NCBI GenBank assembly: GCA_008508345.1
Contig: QNGE01003067.1
Span: 1-64,000, forward strand
Origin: Paragonimus westermani
Taxonomy: Eukaryota; Platyhelminthes; Trematoda; Plagiorchiida; Troglotrematidae
Length of the DNA stretch: 64,000 bases
Direction of reading: 5' to 3'
The translations under genes were made by a program, and so were the position numbers. How positions within the stretch are numbered: the stretch's first letter is position 1; the number at the start of each line of letters is the position of its first letter. Positions 23,601-36,052 of this stretch are shown piece by piece. The notes beneath the pieces were generated by a model. It did not search any database. It was not told where the DNA came from and was given only the letters and a program-made list of their open reading frames with translations.

Positions 23601-23954
23601 GAGTTAAACCTTGGCTGTCTCAAGGGTTGCTGTTTAGGTATAGGTGTTCTGAGAGAAACAAACCCTTTTGTGAACCAGTATGCCATCATGTGATGTAGAA
23701 GCCGGAAAGGTAAATTAAACGGTTGAACATCCAATCGGCAGCTAGTCAATTTTGGAGCTGCGGAAGAGCATAGTTGCATAACTAGATGTTAAATCGGCTG
23801 ACCCATAAAAGTGGCATAAGGAAAACCTGCAAACAACATAGTTTCTGGGAATACTTAAGATAGTCCAGAAAGAACAACACGCAGCTGAACGGAAAGCACG
23901 ATCTACGGAGAATGTCTACAAACTTATAAGCTGGTCACCGAGATCCCAACTCAC
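20660..23954. other. Intron sequence, mostly unassigned
   Basis: No coding match. An aac/aag-rich simple stretch lies at 22607-22635. Short open frames on both strands lack motifs. Confidence 0.35.
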
Positions 23955-24110
23955 CTGGAACTCCTCTGGGCTGAGGTAGATTTCAAGACAGGTCGCATCC
24001 AGGTCAGACGGTAGAGGTCGTTGCTGGAGCTCAACGAGTGTGTACGAGGGGGCCTTGAGCGAGGAGAGCAGAGATTCTGCAAAGTCCTGTTGTCCATCGA
24101 CTTTACCCTC
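23955..24110 (-). CDS. SVIL: Supervillin-like gene, exon G (linker plus first half of villin headpiece)
   Basis: A 156-base exon, phase 0 in and out, between attaccacag|GAG and TTCCAG|gtgagt. It encodes a helical linker (DFAESLLSSL), then LVELQQRPLPSDLDATCLE, and ends EIYLSPEEFQ. The RPLP...D...LE-x-YL-S-x-EEF pattern is the N-terminal subdomain of the villin headpiece, the C-terminal F-actin-binding module. The headpiece continues without interruption in exon H. Confidence 0.85.
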
Positions 24111-24429
24111 CTGTGGTAATTGGAACGTTACAGAGCGTACAAGGAGTCAGGATTACGGCTGTCACAACCAATTAAACGAGTGAACACGGCAATTAACAGT
24201 TGTGGGAAACGGCTTTACGGTTTACACTGACAGAGAGGCCTAACCAGAGACTATAGAGCGCACAGAATAGTTGACCGAGTCAACTACGCAGGCTGTAGAG
24301 GGCAGACCATGGGAAATGCAATTATAAAACTAGCTCAACCAGTTATCTAAAACTTCCATGTAGGTTCGAGTAGCACATTTTGGTGACAACACCAATCAGC
24401 GTTAGAGCGAGCAGTTTTCGAGTAGGTTC

Positions 24430-25220
24430 TAGTTTAATTGCTCGATATCAAAACGATGCTCATCTGAACTTACCAGTCGACGTTATACGCACAAAAGTGG
24501 TTGTGGCAATCTATCGGGTTGCCACGGTCGTGATTACATAAGACTTTATGTAGTTGTAGGCATGTCTAGCCCCTGTTTGCCCTTACGTGTATGATGTATA
24601 TAATTGTCACGTTTTACGCTTGCGACTGATGAGAGTAAAAGAACTGTTAACATATCGCAATATATGTCTTGTTTCTAATCTAATGAAGCGTTTGAGGGGA
24701 ACTCAGTGTGTCAAAACACAAACACTCGTAGGCCTCACCATAGGATATTGTAGATCGAGCAGGCCGTCATAACAACAGCAAAGTGAACAATTTTTAAAAA
24801 AAAACTGTCACGAGAGAGAGGAGAGTCAGATTAATCAGAAGTGATAGTAATTGCGCGAATGCAAGTCCACCATTGGTTGGGATCGCTGATAAACTGGATA
24901 AGCAGGGTGAGTGATCATGAAGACAATAACCTTCTTGGCTGTGCACGCTGACCATACTTTAGGACGTAGTCAAGGTTTCCACAGATTATGGCCACGTCGC
25001 TGTCTGACCACCACGTGAGTTCCTCTTCAATGACTCCAATAACTAATGTCTGATACGGTAAACTCTCAACCGGTGTGTGGAGTACGTGACCTGATCGTCA
25101 GTGGCTACGTATTTGTGGTATTTTACCAACCGTTCGCGTGGCCAGAATGTTCCAAAATGTGCACCAGTGAACGGTCACGTTGCTCCCGCTATTGTCCCCG
25201 TTAATACCAACAAACTGATG
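24430..25220 (+). mobile_element. Penelope-like element 3' region (copy related to 39520-41160)
   Basis: From about 24430, and clearly from acgcacaaaagtggttg, it aligns with 40190-41160 through cgggttgcca, ttgcgactgatga, cacgtcg(c/t)tg and further blocks. In the other copy this sequence follows the GIY-YIG coding region, so here only the very end of the protein and a long 3' flank remain. Plus strand, between exons F and G. Confidence 0.6.
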
Positions 25221-25313
25221 GAGACTACAATGGTCGAACACAAGTCTATTAGACTTCTTATCTTAGACAGAGCAGGCTTCAAAATCATGAACGAGGATTA
25301 ACTGTTCACATCC

Positions 25314-25984
25314 CTACTTATAATGAAGACTGGCTTTTTTTGATGCCGCAGATATCAACAGTTGATGTGAATAACGTACTGCTTTACATCTCTCACTGAC
25401 ACCTGCCTCAGATGAGATAACACTACTTATATAAGGGAAACGACTGACAGTCTCAAACAGATTACTCCTGTTGTTCAGGGCTGGATGCACCGACGGTATC
25501 TGACCATCACATATCAAATGACCTTGGTATATGAAACTGAAAGGTGCATTTTTTTCCAGGAGTTTCATCAGTATGATCCCAATGGGGATAGAAGGAACAT
25601 TTGATAAGTCAGACGAGAGAGCCGTCTCAGGAGACAAGCATACGCGACATTCGGGCATAGACAAAGCCAGCGAGCCCCAGTGTGGCAGACGACAAACGCG
25701 GTTAAAAGTAGCATTTTACGCTGAGCTGGCTAGTTAAAACCGGGACATTCCGTTGCTTCTTAATGTCGGAATAACTCTGAGCAGACAGTAACCGAGAAGA
25801 CAATCTGACCACTGTATGCACAACGCCATACAAGAAGTGGGGGTGGCACGTTTTTAAAGGCGTAGCCCCAAGAATAAGTGTCATCATGGATATACACCAG
25901 TCCATCTTCATAGCATACTATCGCGACCAAGTTGTCTATTGTGAGAGAGCGAATGATGAGATTACATGATGTAAAGTGTTCCAC
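25314..25984 (-). mobile_element. Ty3/Gypsy remnant: RT palm to RNase H
   Basis: Minus strand. IDNLVAIVCYEDGLVYIHDD corresponds to the RT catalytic block, with Y-E-D-G in place of Y-x-D-D. LLEKNAPFSFIYQ matches the thumb/connection. FPYISSVISSEAGVSERCKA matches the RNase H start (P-Y-G-I-G-x-V-I-S-H pattern). Frame changes occur near 25700. It lies in the intron between exons F and G, in the same orientation as the host gene. Confidence 0.65.
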
Positions 25985-26421
25985 GCGCCATCATGGCAGA
26001 CTCTAGTGAAATCCGACCACAACATTCAATGAGGGCGAAACTTGGTCGAAATTACCAACCACAACAGACAACCGAGATCAATCAGCAAGCTTCCAGTGAC
26101 TCCAAAAAAACTGTAAAAAGAAACCGTAATAACAATTTGTTCAGTGTTCTGTTAAGTTATGCTGAGCACACTTGTTTCCAAAGCGGTCAATCTGCTTTTA
26201 TGCAAAAGGAATCCGACTATAACCTAACCACGTGACACGGACAACATAGCATCCAAAAAGTACACAATCATCACACTTTTGTGACAGAAGCAAACAAGAA
26301 CCTCAGCTATCCGACGAATATAATCAGCAACAAGTAGTGCGAGATAAACGACTTTTCAAAATAGACTGAAAACTTTGAAGGTATGGTTTGTGGCAAACAC
26401 TCTGAACGTGGGCTTACTCAC

Positions 26422-26531
26422 TTCACGTTGAAAATAGGTACTGGCTTCAGTAGTCCTGATAAACGGTGGGAATAAGCTAAGAAATTCCGGCGGTTCGAGG
26501 CCAGCGTACACGACCCATGCTTTGGAGCCGA
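26422..26531 (-). CDS. SVIL: Supervillin-like gene, exon F (AGLEP segment)
   Basis: A 110-base exon bounded by cttttctcag|TC and CGTGAA|gtgagt, both near consensus. It enters in phase 1 and leaves in phase 0. It encodes GSKAWVVYAGLEPPEFLSLFPPF and continues to the donor. The pattern 'V-x-x-G-L-E-P-x-x-F-x-x-x-F-P' is characteristic of the final gelsolin-like repeat in villin and supervillin. It is flanked by a Gypsy remnant at 25314-25984 on one side and anonymous intron on the other, but is itself undamaged. Confidence 0.85.
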
Positions 26532-28741
26532 CTGAGAAAAGAAAACGAACAGACTTTAATTGAACTAGAACTGACTCATCACACTAAACTCTCTGTTGTT
26601 TACAGCAGCAGGAGTGCTAGATTAACATGTTCACTTCGCCGACAGTTCGTTTCGAAAAAAAAAACCACAACTCAGGTTGATGCATGAACACAACATCAAG
26701 CTTAGCGTGGCTTAGCTCAGCAGTGGCCTGCAGGTAGATCAACATGAGCAAAGGGAAGAATGAAGCAACAGCCTTTGCAACACAGGGCCAACAGACTTGC
26801 TGAGTCACATATGAGGGTGACTGGATGCCATCGGGAAGCCGAATTCCAAACAAACGCTTTCGAAATAGCTCGGACTTGGTGATGATACCACCGCGCTCAT
26901 TCGAGCGCAAACACAAAATGGAAACTGGGGACGGATAAGACAAAGTTCTGACAGAAAAGCTCTCAGAAAAAAAAGAATAACTGAGATGCGCAAATGTTCA
27001 AATGAATCTCAAACACTGTAGGATGTTATCATCTAAAGCTTGTTTTGGCAAATTAATTCGTGCACTATTGTGCATATTAGGTTAACCGAAATTTGCTCTG
27101 CTGCTGGTTATCTCTCAATCGATGCAGGTTACACATCTGCGTACTCGTCTTGTTCTGTCTTGTGCCACTGAATGCACCTCGAGGCCAAAATAAGGCAAAA
27201 ACAAGACCAATGCACTTGTTGACAACCAGTCAAAATAATAACCCACATGCTACCACTAATAAGCTCTGACATTAAACATAATATAATGCACAGACTGTGA
27301 AAGACAAAAATATATCGAGCGGAGGAGCGAAAATATGCGATGTTGGACGAAAAATGAAGAAAGCGGTTTCCAGCGTTCACTCAGTACAGACTATAACTAT
27401 ACATGCACATTCGTGGACAGTTTACATCGGTTATTCGTTTCAGATCAGACATAAGAAGGACACGGCCCGTACTATCAACTTGATTGGACTTTCACGCAAG
27501 TGAATCCGCTGCGGAACACGAATGTGGCCTTTGATGGACGCTATCTATTCTTTGATTAATCAATTTTAATTTGTACCCACCATCAGCTACTGCTCCGCCT
27601 GACTAGATACCACATTTCGAGTACCGTACAGGAAGCGTAATCAGTATGAATTCGTCAAGGAGGAAAGAGAGGCGGCTGCCACAAGATGAATTGAACTTCT
27701 GAACAGGAATGTATCCTTCGGCCGGAGCATTATAGTCTTGCACTATCCGTTCCGTCTGATGTTACTGCAGTAAATCCTTGTAGCGCACACGATGTTAAGA
27801 CAGACAAACCCGCTTTTCAAAGATGAGTGGACAGCAACTCATGCATAGGTTGAATAACCACCACCTTCTCGACCTTCCATAAGCGTAGTCCTACATATTT
27901 CTTTTGGTCAAGTTTTGATGTATCACTTCGACTGGCACATTCCAACCGGCCACAAGTTGTGGCTGAGACGATGGACAGCATGCTGGTAGCATGCGTACAT
28001 ACCGGAAGAAACACTTACAGGGTTGGTACGACCCCTGAACAAACACCTCTTAATGGCCTTAGCCAGGTAGACCAGCTCCGAAAGCCTAGGATTTCTTGTC
28101 TGGCACTAGCTCACCAACATTAATACCATCATGTCCGCAGTGATAGGCATGTTCAGCCACGCTCACCAGTTTGGTAGTTTCATACTAGGGGAAGATACAG
28201 AACACCGGATTTCCTTTCCCATTGTCCATCGACTGACGGACAGGACATATAATGTGTTTTCAGAAGACACTGAAAAGTGTTAATAATTATGAAGAACACC
28301 GTAAGAGGTAAGAAGGAAACCGGTGTTTAATCGACTGCTGTTCACAGGTGACAACGCTGAAAACTTGTCAATGAATAAGCTCAATTGGCGGTAGCTATGT
28401 CACGGCTGGACTCCGTATACGCTTCAACACAAACATTATTGCCAGACAAACTGTCAACTCACATACCCGTTCCATATGCATGTATATCTTTACTTGTTCC
28501 TGTACAGTAGGCTACATCGTCCAAATATAAAAGCAGCCTACAAACACACCGGAGAGCGTCACCCACGTTGGTTCGGACATGACGAAACATAAGCGTTTAA
28601 CAGTGCCATATTCGCTTAGCTAGTCGGAAATGGGCTCCGAGTGGACACTGGACAGGCATTCAGGGTGATTTGTCGTGGACCGGGCGGGTCACTGAAGGTC
28701 ATAAAAATGGTAATAGCCCGCTTCATCAGAGCTATTGGATA
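26532..28741. other. Intron sequence, unassigned
   Basis: Open frames such as 26617-26943 (minus) lack motifs and phase-compatible splice sites. No repeat match was seen. Confidence 0.3.
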
Positions 28742-29057
28742 TTGATGAGTAGTCAGAGATTTGGCTCATTTCCAAGTCGAACATCACTCACATTTGATCG
28801 CAGCCTCCGAATTCAAATACACCTTCCAGCCAGCCTCTTTCGAAAACAAGTACTAGACTCGAGTTTCGCTCTCATTAGAGCTCGTCGGTAGTGCATATCT
28901 TTGCCACGGCCGGGATTTGAACTCCGGACATTCCAATCATGAGGCAACCGTGTTGACTACTGCGCCACTGACCTCACAATAGGCACGAGCAAATTATCAA
29001 ATCTGAACATTCAACCACTTTCGCTTGTGAGCAATGATCAGGTTTCCCGATCGTCTA
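28742..29057 (-). repeat. tRNA-derived SINE, best-preserved copy
   Basis: Minus-strand sense. An A-box-like tggcgcagtagtc (28967-28955) and a B-box-like ggagttcaaatcc (28925-28913) are spaced as in a tRNA. Between them lies ctcatga at the place of an anticodon loop, which hints at an elongator-Met ancestor. The body contains gcactaccgacgagctc and ctcgagtctagt. The tail ends near atgagtagtcNNNgatttgg at the left border. Internal pol III promoter elements are inferred from this match. Confidence 0.8.
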
Positions 29058-31031
29058 TTGGATTCTGTCCAATTGACTCAGCATAGCATATTAGTCGAGT
29101 ACTTAGTTAAACTGTGTATCAGAAAATGTCCGAAAAGGAAAATGTGCAACCAAAAAATGAAGTGTGCAACTGTTCCAAGAGTGGACAAAATGTCACGTTT
29201 CAGTCATCTGTCACGTACACCCAAGATTACCAACGAGGTCATCTGTCACAGATGTTAGGACGCAGTCAAGAGCGCCGATCCATCAATAACGTCCATCGTA
29301 TCGACCAATCACTCAACTAGCAGCATCAGACTTTGTAATCCACGTACGAGTGCACAGAAGCACTCCATATTAGCCCTAAATAACACTTAAAATTCAGCTA
29401 GGTATGAGCTCTTGGACGCCTATCAGGCACGACAGGTACATGCGTAACCCACCCATACACGCTAGTAGACATCTTCCTTCTTCAGTAGACTGTGATCTAC
29501 CCCATCTTCTGGAATGTTCACTAATGACCTGCACTAATTTTTGTGTGCATTTTGTATACTTTTAACTATTACCGTCTGATAGAAGTGTCCGAAGACAGCT
29601 GTTTGCAAAGTTGAATTCATAAGAATCATTGAGGACCACCCATCACACATTATGCAATGGTTTTGCTGATGCGCACTGTGGATTCATTCCCAAACCAACA
29701 ATCGCGTGGATATAGGTCTTCCATTGACTGCGGCACACCACAGTATCCAGCGTTTCCAGTCGGTGAAGTGGATGGGCGCGCAGTTTCCAAGCGGTCGGGT
29801 GGGACCTACTAACCTTATTCGGTGGAACTACCACGGTTTCCATAAGCCATACACACGTAATCGCCTGATCATTGTGTGGTTTCTTCCCAACATCAGCCGT
29901 CACGATGAACAATCTGGAGTGTGACGGACAATCCGTGGGCGTACAGAATACCCGATCCAAGAAGAATGAACTGTGAGTTTCTATCAACTCGATTACTATC
30001 ATTAAACTTGCAAACGTCCCAGATACATATTGACAGACGATGGCGTTGAGTACGCGATCAAGCTTCTTGATACTGGACGAGCAATGGTGGCAGCCTATCC
30101 CGGACACGTTTTTCGCATAGACAGGCTACATCTTCTAGCTACAGAGTCATCCATATGAACACCTCGCTGGTAATATCCTAAGCTGAAACGACCATATCTG
30201 GGCAGATACTTGCTTGTGTGTTTCGGAATCCATGTTTGTCAATGAAGCGATCAACACTCCTAAGCGACTTGTCAGCACAAAAGAATTAAGATCATTGGCA
30301 ACCCAGTCTGACCACAACCTATGGCACTTTGAGAGGTTAAAATCCACCACATAGACCAACCATACGAGTATAATGTTTCATCATAACTTGCATCGGGCAG
30401 ACAGAAAGACTAATCAAAGCAATATCGACGTCGGTTGTTTGCTGTCTGATAGAAGCTATAATGCAAGACCCTCGACACCCCCAAGTGACATTTTGAGGAA
30501 CTTATCTATCATAAGAAGCAAAAATTCGGATATCACTGCAACAATTCAATTGGAATGAAAGAAGCTTGAAAGAATTTTCCAGAACCAAAATACTTTATAA
30601 ACAGGAGTTTAGGCATATCTTTGTTTTTATCTGTAAACGTGTTAAGTCAACAAAAACTATCGAGATTTCGGTTCTCATAGAGAACGGATCATAAAATACT
30701 GATACACTTGTACACGTAAAGTGACAGAGAGTGTGCTCTAGATCAGCTGGCGAAATCAGAACGACTACACATATATTTAGCAGGATAACGATCAAATGAG
30801 TTGAGGGGAAATGTTACAATATATGAGAATGAAAAAGTGAACATCGAGCAGGGTAAATAAGGGAAAAAGATTCAGAGAAAGAACAAGATCACACCAGTGC
30901 ACAGAGAGCTTCGTAAGACGAGCGCCATTAAGTTATAGCCTTCGACATATCACACAGCGGCCTCACTTATAGGTGTAGAGTATCCTTTGAACGTTAACTA
31001 TGAAGTCGGGAAGGTATAACAGAGACAAGCT
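29058..31031. other. Intron sequence with an unexplained 154-codon frame
   Basis: The minus-strand frame 30107-29643 is open and contains a good donor (AATAAG|gttagt), but homology joins exon E directly to exon F, so it is not needed for the gene. No domain was recognised. Confidence 0.25.
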
Positions 31032-31280
31032 TTAATGTCGGTGCCTTCGTACCCCGAGCTCAAGCAATAAGCTGGCGCTGTGTTGCTGAGTCTGGCTTAA
31101 CCCATCAGTCACAAACAAGACACGGTGTGGCAAGTGGTGAGTTGGCAGTTGCATGAGATGGTCAAACGAACGAAGGCTGCGAGTTGGGGTTAGTATGCTC
31201 AGTGGTCGACGGAGTTTGTACATCCCGAGGACACATCGGTGGGCTTCGTCTGCCTACACGATGTTCTCACCACACGCCGT
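31032..31280 (-). mobile_element. RTE-like LINE C-terminal fragment
   Basis: The minus strand reads RCVLGMYKLRRPLS, then QLPTHHLPHRVLFVTDG. This fits the end of RTE-like RT proteins, where 'RVLG..., HRLRWLGHVLRMP-x-HRLP-RR-LF' precedes the terminus. Short and diverged; similar fragments are at 43350 and 63097. Confidence 0.5.
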
Positions 31281-31883
31281 TAATTCTTAGGAGGAGTAGC
31301 TGGTCGAAAACGTTCTACGCGCGAATAAGCCCGACTTAGTGGCTATGCAATAAGGTCACAAGACGGGGAAAGATGCCAATGGTGAACGGACATTTTGCAG
31401 TGTGAAGAATGATGTGGATTTTCAAAGGTGTGGTGCAACAGCAAAAATTTAAATACATTTTTTGGAAAAGTAAAAAAGGTAAGGTGACATGGGTAGAATG
31501 TGTTAATTGGTCAGAATTAGCTGAAAATACACACCCAATTTCGTGGTATGCTCGGCCAGTGGGTGTACACACACGTCCTACCTTATAAAATTTTAACACT
31601 ATCTGGGAGCTTGAGAAAGACCGAACTTCTACACAGTCTCTCTTAGTGATCTTAACATCCGATTTGATCTACAGACCCCATAAGGTTTGAGATAAACGAA
31701 ACAACTAACTGGAAAATGAGTTGCTAACAACACACAACAAAGGTCGTTCGACAAACTGCTGTGAGAGCGACTCTAGGCAAAAAAAGGTTTCTATGCTTTC
31801 TCCTCTATCTTGTAGATGAAAATAACACAAGGTGGATAATAATCAGACAAGCAATGAAATCAAACCGACACATTTACATTTAC

Positions 31884-32171
31884 CTTTGGCTGCTAGTGAT
31901 ACAGCCGTTTGCAGCGCAGCTCGACGCAGTGTATAGAAACGGCTCCGAGCAGATCCGGTGATGCATGGTTCTATAGCCACATCGTCACCCTCTGGTTGAT
32001 CCATTAACCGACTGGGTGCTTCACATAACGAAGTCTGTGAGGTGGCTGAACCGATGGATGATCGGTGTCTGAGAGATGAGCTGAGTTGTTGCCGTTTTAG
32101 GTGAACACTTGAAGGCCACCAGCCTTGCCAGAGGTAAACAGCTTCGGTACCAGCGAGAATGAGAAACAACG
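31884..32171 (-). CDS. SVIL: Supervillin-like gene, exon E (WQGWWP / ITGSAR repeat)
   Basis: A 288-base exon, phase 1 in and out. The acceptor is very strong (cacctttgttctag|CG) and the donor is AAAG|gtaaat. It encodes ALFLILAGTEAVYLWQGWWP, then about 50 Ser/Arg-rich residues, then ITGSARSRFYTLRRAALQTA. The WQGWWP and ITGSAR motifs are the strongest reason for calling supervillin rather than villin or gelsolin; in vertebrate family members they are separated by only a few residues. An upstream alternative acceptor near 32243 also keeps frame but has a poor pyrimidine tract and breaks the expected 'QPALFL' junction. Confidence 0.85.
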
Positions 32172-34850
32172 CTAGAACAAAGGTGACAAAACAAGTCGCG
32201 AGAAACTGAGTGAAAAGATACATGACCAATGATTGACAGAAAACTAGGTCAGCAATCGGTGAGTACACTTCTACTGGATGTGAAGGGGTACACGTTCAAT
32301 GGTACACACATATACACTCACAAACTGGATATCATCTAGAAGTTACCAACAGGAATCTACTAAAAAAGCAATCAATTGGTATTGATCGATTTTGTATATG
32401 CCTGAAATACGCTATGCTCACAGTCTTCAGCGTCAATGCAACGCTGTACATACTGTTGTATACGCTATGGCTACATATACACATATATATATGTATATAT
32501 ATATATATGTTATGTATACATGCATACGACACATGTTTATAAGCTACCTAGTATGAAGTGTGATTAGGATGGGCTGTGCTAAGTGAAATACAGTTGACGA
32601 TTTGATGAACAAGTGTTTTTGATACGAGTTTCCAAAACAATACGGTTAAAGAGGTTCTGCTGAAACGCTTACCACAAGGTGGTCTTTGTCCACTTTGATG
32701 GAAACGTCTATCAAATATAACTAATTTCACTAGTAAAACTTTCACTCTTATGGTGCTCCAACGCAGCTTTCTGTGATAACCCACCACATAGATAAACGTA
32801 TCAGAACAATGTAAACGTACAGACGTGTATGAACGTTGTAAGTGATAGGAGTAAATGCCGAACAGTTCCACTGGAATAGGGTGGTTACGAAAGTTGATAA
32901 GACCAAAAGATTAACCTTCTTCTGGCAACAGCACAGAACCAAATCGTCTGGGTGCAGTCGCCAAAATGGGTCTTGAGATTGTCCTGGGTAATGATAATTC
33001 TGTGTTTCAGAACGTCTTGATTAAGTCTCAGTAGTTTGATTGCCATACGAAAGATTGATCAAATAGTACAGTGTTTTTGCTGCGCAAGATGTGCAGTTTA
33101 GTGCAAAATACTGAGCTATTTTTAGGCTAAACGCGGCCATACTTTAACGGAATCGAACAAAACATGCTGGGTTCAAAATGACCAAAGTAGGTTCCACAAT
33201 CCTCGGTGTACATAATGCGCTGTCTCGAGTTCTAAAAGCGATCACAATTCGATTCCAGATTTGTGTTGAATGTAGCTGTGGAAAGACAATTAAAAACCCA
33301 CAAGTTGGTGACATTTTCGAAAATGAACCTAGGATGACTTGGCAGACTGTATTTCATTCGCTGATCAAACAATGATCTAAGAAAATTTCCGGTTGGTGCA
33401 GTGAAGGTATATTAATATTACTCACCACAATGAAGCTTACGAATCATTAATCTATTCGGTTACAGGTGGGCTGACGAGTGCAAATACCATCAGGAAAATA
33501 AAACTGTCATGGAAATTGACGAAAACTAGCGCAGTAGAGTAGGGAGAAAACAAGACACCGGCAATGCATGTCGGTGTCCATACAACGTACTGAAACGGAC
33601 TCGCAAGAGCATCATTCCCCGTACGTGAAAGTTCAATCAATTCTTAGAACAAAGATAAACGACAGGCTATCAAAAATTGCCAGTACAAGTTCTCCTCAGA
33701 ACTTAGAGGTAATGCCATTGCATGCGGTTCCGTTAAATAAATCATTAGAAACGACCGTTCATCAGTTTGAAGTTTATTTTTTCGTTCTCTTCCTATTGCG
33801 CAATCTAGTAATCTTGATCTTACATGCCATTACATGTCTCACAGTTTGTTTAATTTCCACTTAATCGTAGAGATCAACAATTTCGCGGATGACTACTGCC
33901 ATTTGGTACACAACCTTCAAACACGTCGCGTCTACCAAACTTTTCACAATGGTCCCACATTTCACTTGCATCAGTTCGCCTTAGGATTTACTCTGAATCA
34001 TGCAGGCCGAACAGCAGTAGTACACTGTAACACGTCTCAGGCGACATATTAGTTTGTCATGTTGTAAACACTGTAATGGGTAGCGGCTGGCCTGCGGATG
34101 CCAAACATGTAGAAACTGTCTTCAGCCGACCGTGTCATTGAACGCTGACACCACCAACGTCTCCGCGTGCGGTAATCGGAAAGTTTCTTGCTAGGCTATG
34201 TGATAAATGACCCCTGACATGGGTTCAGTAAGCAAGCCACAGACTCAATACTTGTCAATGTAAACTAACACTTCGACCAGTGAAAAAGCGATTATCAATC
34301 GAAAAATTTTCAGAACAACACGCTGTAAATAACTCTGCGGAGGAGATTTAGAGATTGTGTTTTCTTCGGTGCTATACACAATTTCGACCACATTGATCAT
34401 CAATGTTTCCACCAAACGTCCACAAAATCATTTCACAACGGAAGGCAATTCATTCATGATGGAAAGCGTACTATAACTGGTTCCAGACAATTTCTGTGTA
34501 CTATGAGATGCAACTCTAAGTATAATGTAGTCTGACACTTCAATGCTGTCTTCCTACAAGAAACATCCTTCAGCAAGCAACGTTGTTCACAAGAACCTCA
34601 CAGGTTCTATTACGGTTTTTATGTCAACAGGCACGTCAGACTAAAACACTACATTATTTGGCGTTCATTGTCAAAACTTTCACTGCCTGAGTTCGTCCTC
34701 ACGTCTTAGTCATCTTCAATCTCCTGTCCCTACATGTTCAGCCCCTTTTGTTTGTTTGACCATTAAGGCCATGGGGTTCATTCTGTGGATCATTCCTTTG
34801 GTGTGTAAATCCAATTACAAATCCGGTGCACCGCTCAAACGGAGAACTGT
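32172..34850. other. Intron sequence with an AT dinucleotide run
   Basis: A (TA)n-rich tract lies at about 32473-32520. The rest shows short motif-free frames (for example 33568-33864 plus). Nothing else is supported. Confidence 0.35.
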
Positions 34851-35140
34851 GGATATGGCTTTCTTTTCAAGCTGAACATCACTCACAGGCTTCGCATTCA
34901 GATACACCTTCCAGCCAGTCTCTTTCGAAAACAAGCACTAGACTCGAGTTTTGCTTCCATTAGAGCTCGTCAGTAGTGCATATCCTTGTCGCGGTCGGGA
35001 CCAGAACTACGGCCACACTTTCATGAGGCAACTGTGTTCACCATTGCGTCATTGACCTCATATTAGGCACGACCGAATCATCACATCTGAACGCTCAACC
35101 ACTTTCGCTTGTGAGAAATGATCAGGTTGCCCGATCCTCT
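34851..35140 (-). repeat. tRNA-derived SINE, copy 3
   Basis: Full-length-like copy aligned with 28742-29057. The head is on the right (A-box region caatggtgaacac on the minus strand) and the tail on the left (tcaagctgaacatcactcac). The B box is degraded. It abuts the assembly gap region. Confidence 0.78.
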
Positions 35141-35237
35141 CGAGAGTGGACACAGTAACCGTCCTGTTAACTCCAACCGATAACCCCGCGATTAGGACTT
35201 CCGAGACAGGTCGAAATCACTGGTCTCATTAAACCTG

Positions 35238-36052
35238 NNNNNNNNNNNNNNNNNNNNNNNNNNNNNNNNNNNNNNNNNNNNNNNNNNNNNNNNNNNNNNN
35301 NNNNNNNNNNNNNNNNNNNNNNNNNNNNNNNNNNNNNNNNNNNNNNNNNNNNNNNNNNNNNNNNNNNNNNNNNNNNNNNNNNNNNNNNNNNNNNNNNNNN
35401 NNNNNNNNNNNNNNNNNNNNNNNNNNNNNNNNNNNNNNNNNNNNNNNNNNNNNNNNNNNNNNNNNNNNNNNNNNNNNNNNNNNNNNNNNNNNNNNNNNNN
35501 NNNNNNNNNNNNNNNNNNNNNNNNNNNNNNNNNNNNNNNNNNNNNNNNNNNNNNNNNNNNNNNNNNNNNNNNNNNNNNNNNNNNNNNNNNNNNNNNNNNN
35601 NNNNNNNNNNNNNNNNNNNNNNNNNNNNNNNNNNNNNNNNNNNNNNNNNNNNNNNNNNNNNNNNNNNNNNNNNNNNNNNNNNNNNNNNNNNNNNNNNNNN
35701 NNNNNNNNNNNNNNNNNNNNNNNNNNNNNNNNNNNNNNNNNNNNNNNNNNNNNNNNNNNNNNNNNNNNNNNNNNNNNNNNNNNNNNNNNNNNNNNNNNNN
35801 NNNNNNNNNNNNNNNNNNNNNNNNNNNNNNNNNNNNNNNNNNNNNNNNNNNNNNNNNNNNNNNNNNNNNNNNNNNNNNNNNNNNNNNNNNNNNNNNNNNN
35901 NNNNNNNNNNNNNNNNNNNNNNNNNNNNNNNNNNNNNNNNNNNNNNNNNNNNNNNNNNNNNNNNNNNNNNNNNNNNNNNNNNNNNNNNNNNNNNNNNNNN
36001 NNNNNNNNNNNNNNNNNNNNNNNNNNNNNNNNNNNNNNNNNNNNNNNNNNNN
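35238..36052. other. Assembly gap (N run)
   Basis: 815 unresolved bases inside a Penelope-like element; the gap length may be estimated. Confidence 0.99.

Noticed and set aside
29643..30107. 154-codon minus-strand open frame with a good donor, considered as an exon of the supervillin-like gene
   Set aside because: Exon E joins exon F directly by homology and phase, and this frame has no family motif and a weak acceptor.
31884..32243. Longer version of exon E beginning at 32243
   Set aside because: Weak pyrimidine tract, and the extra hydrophobic residues break the expected QPALFL junction. The apparent membrane helix is therefore probably translated intron.
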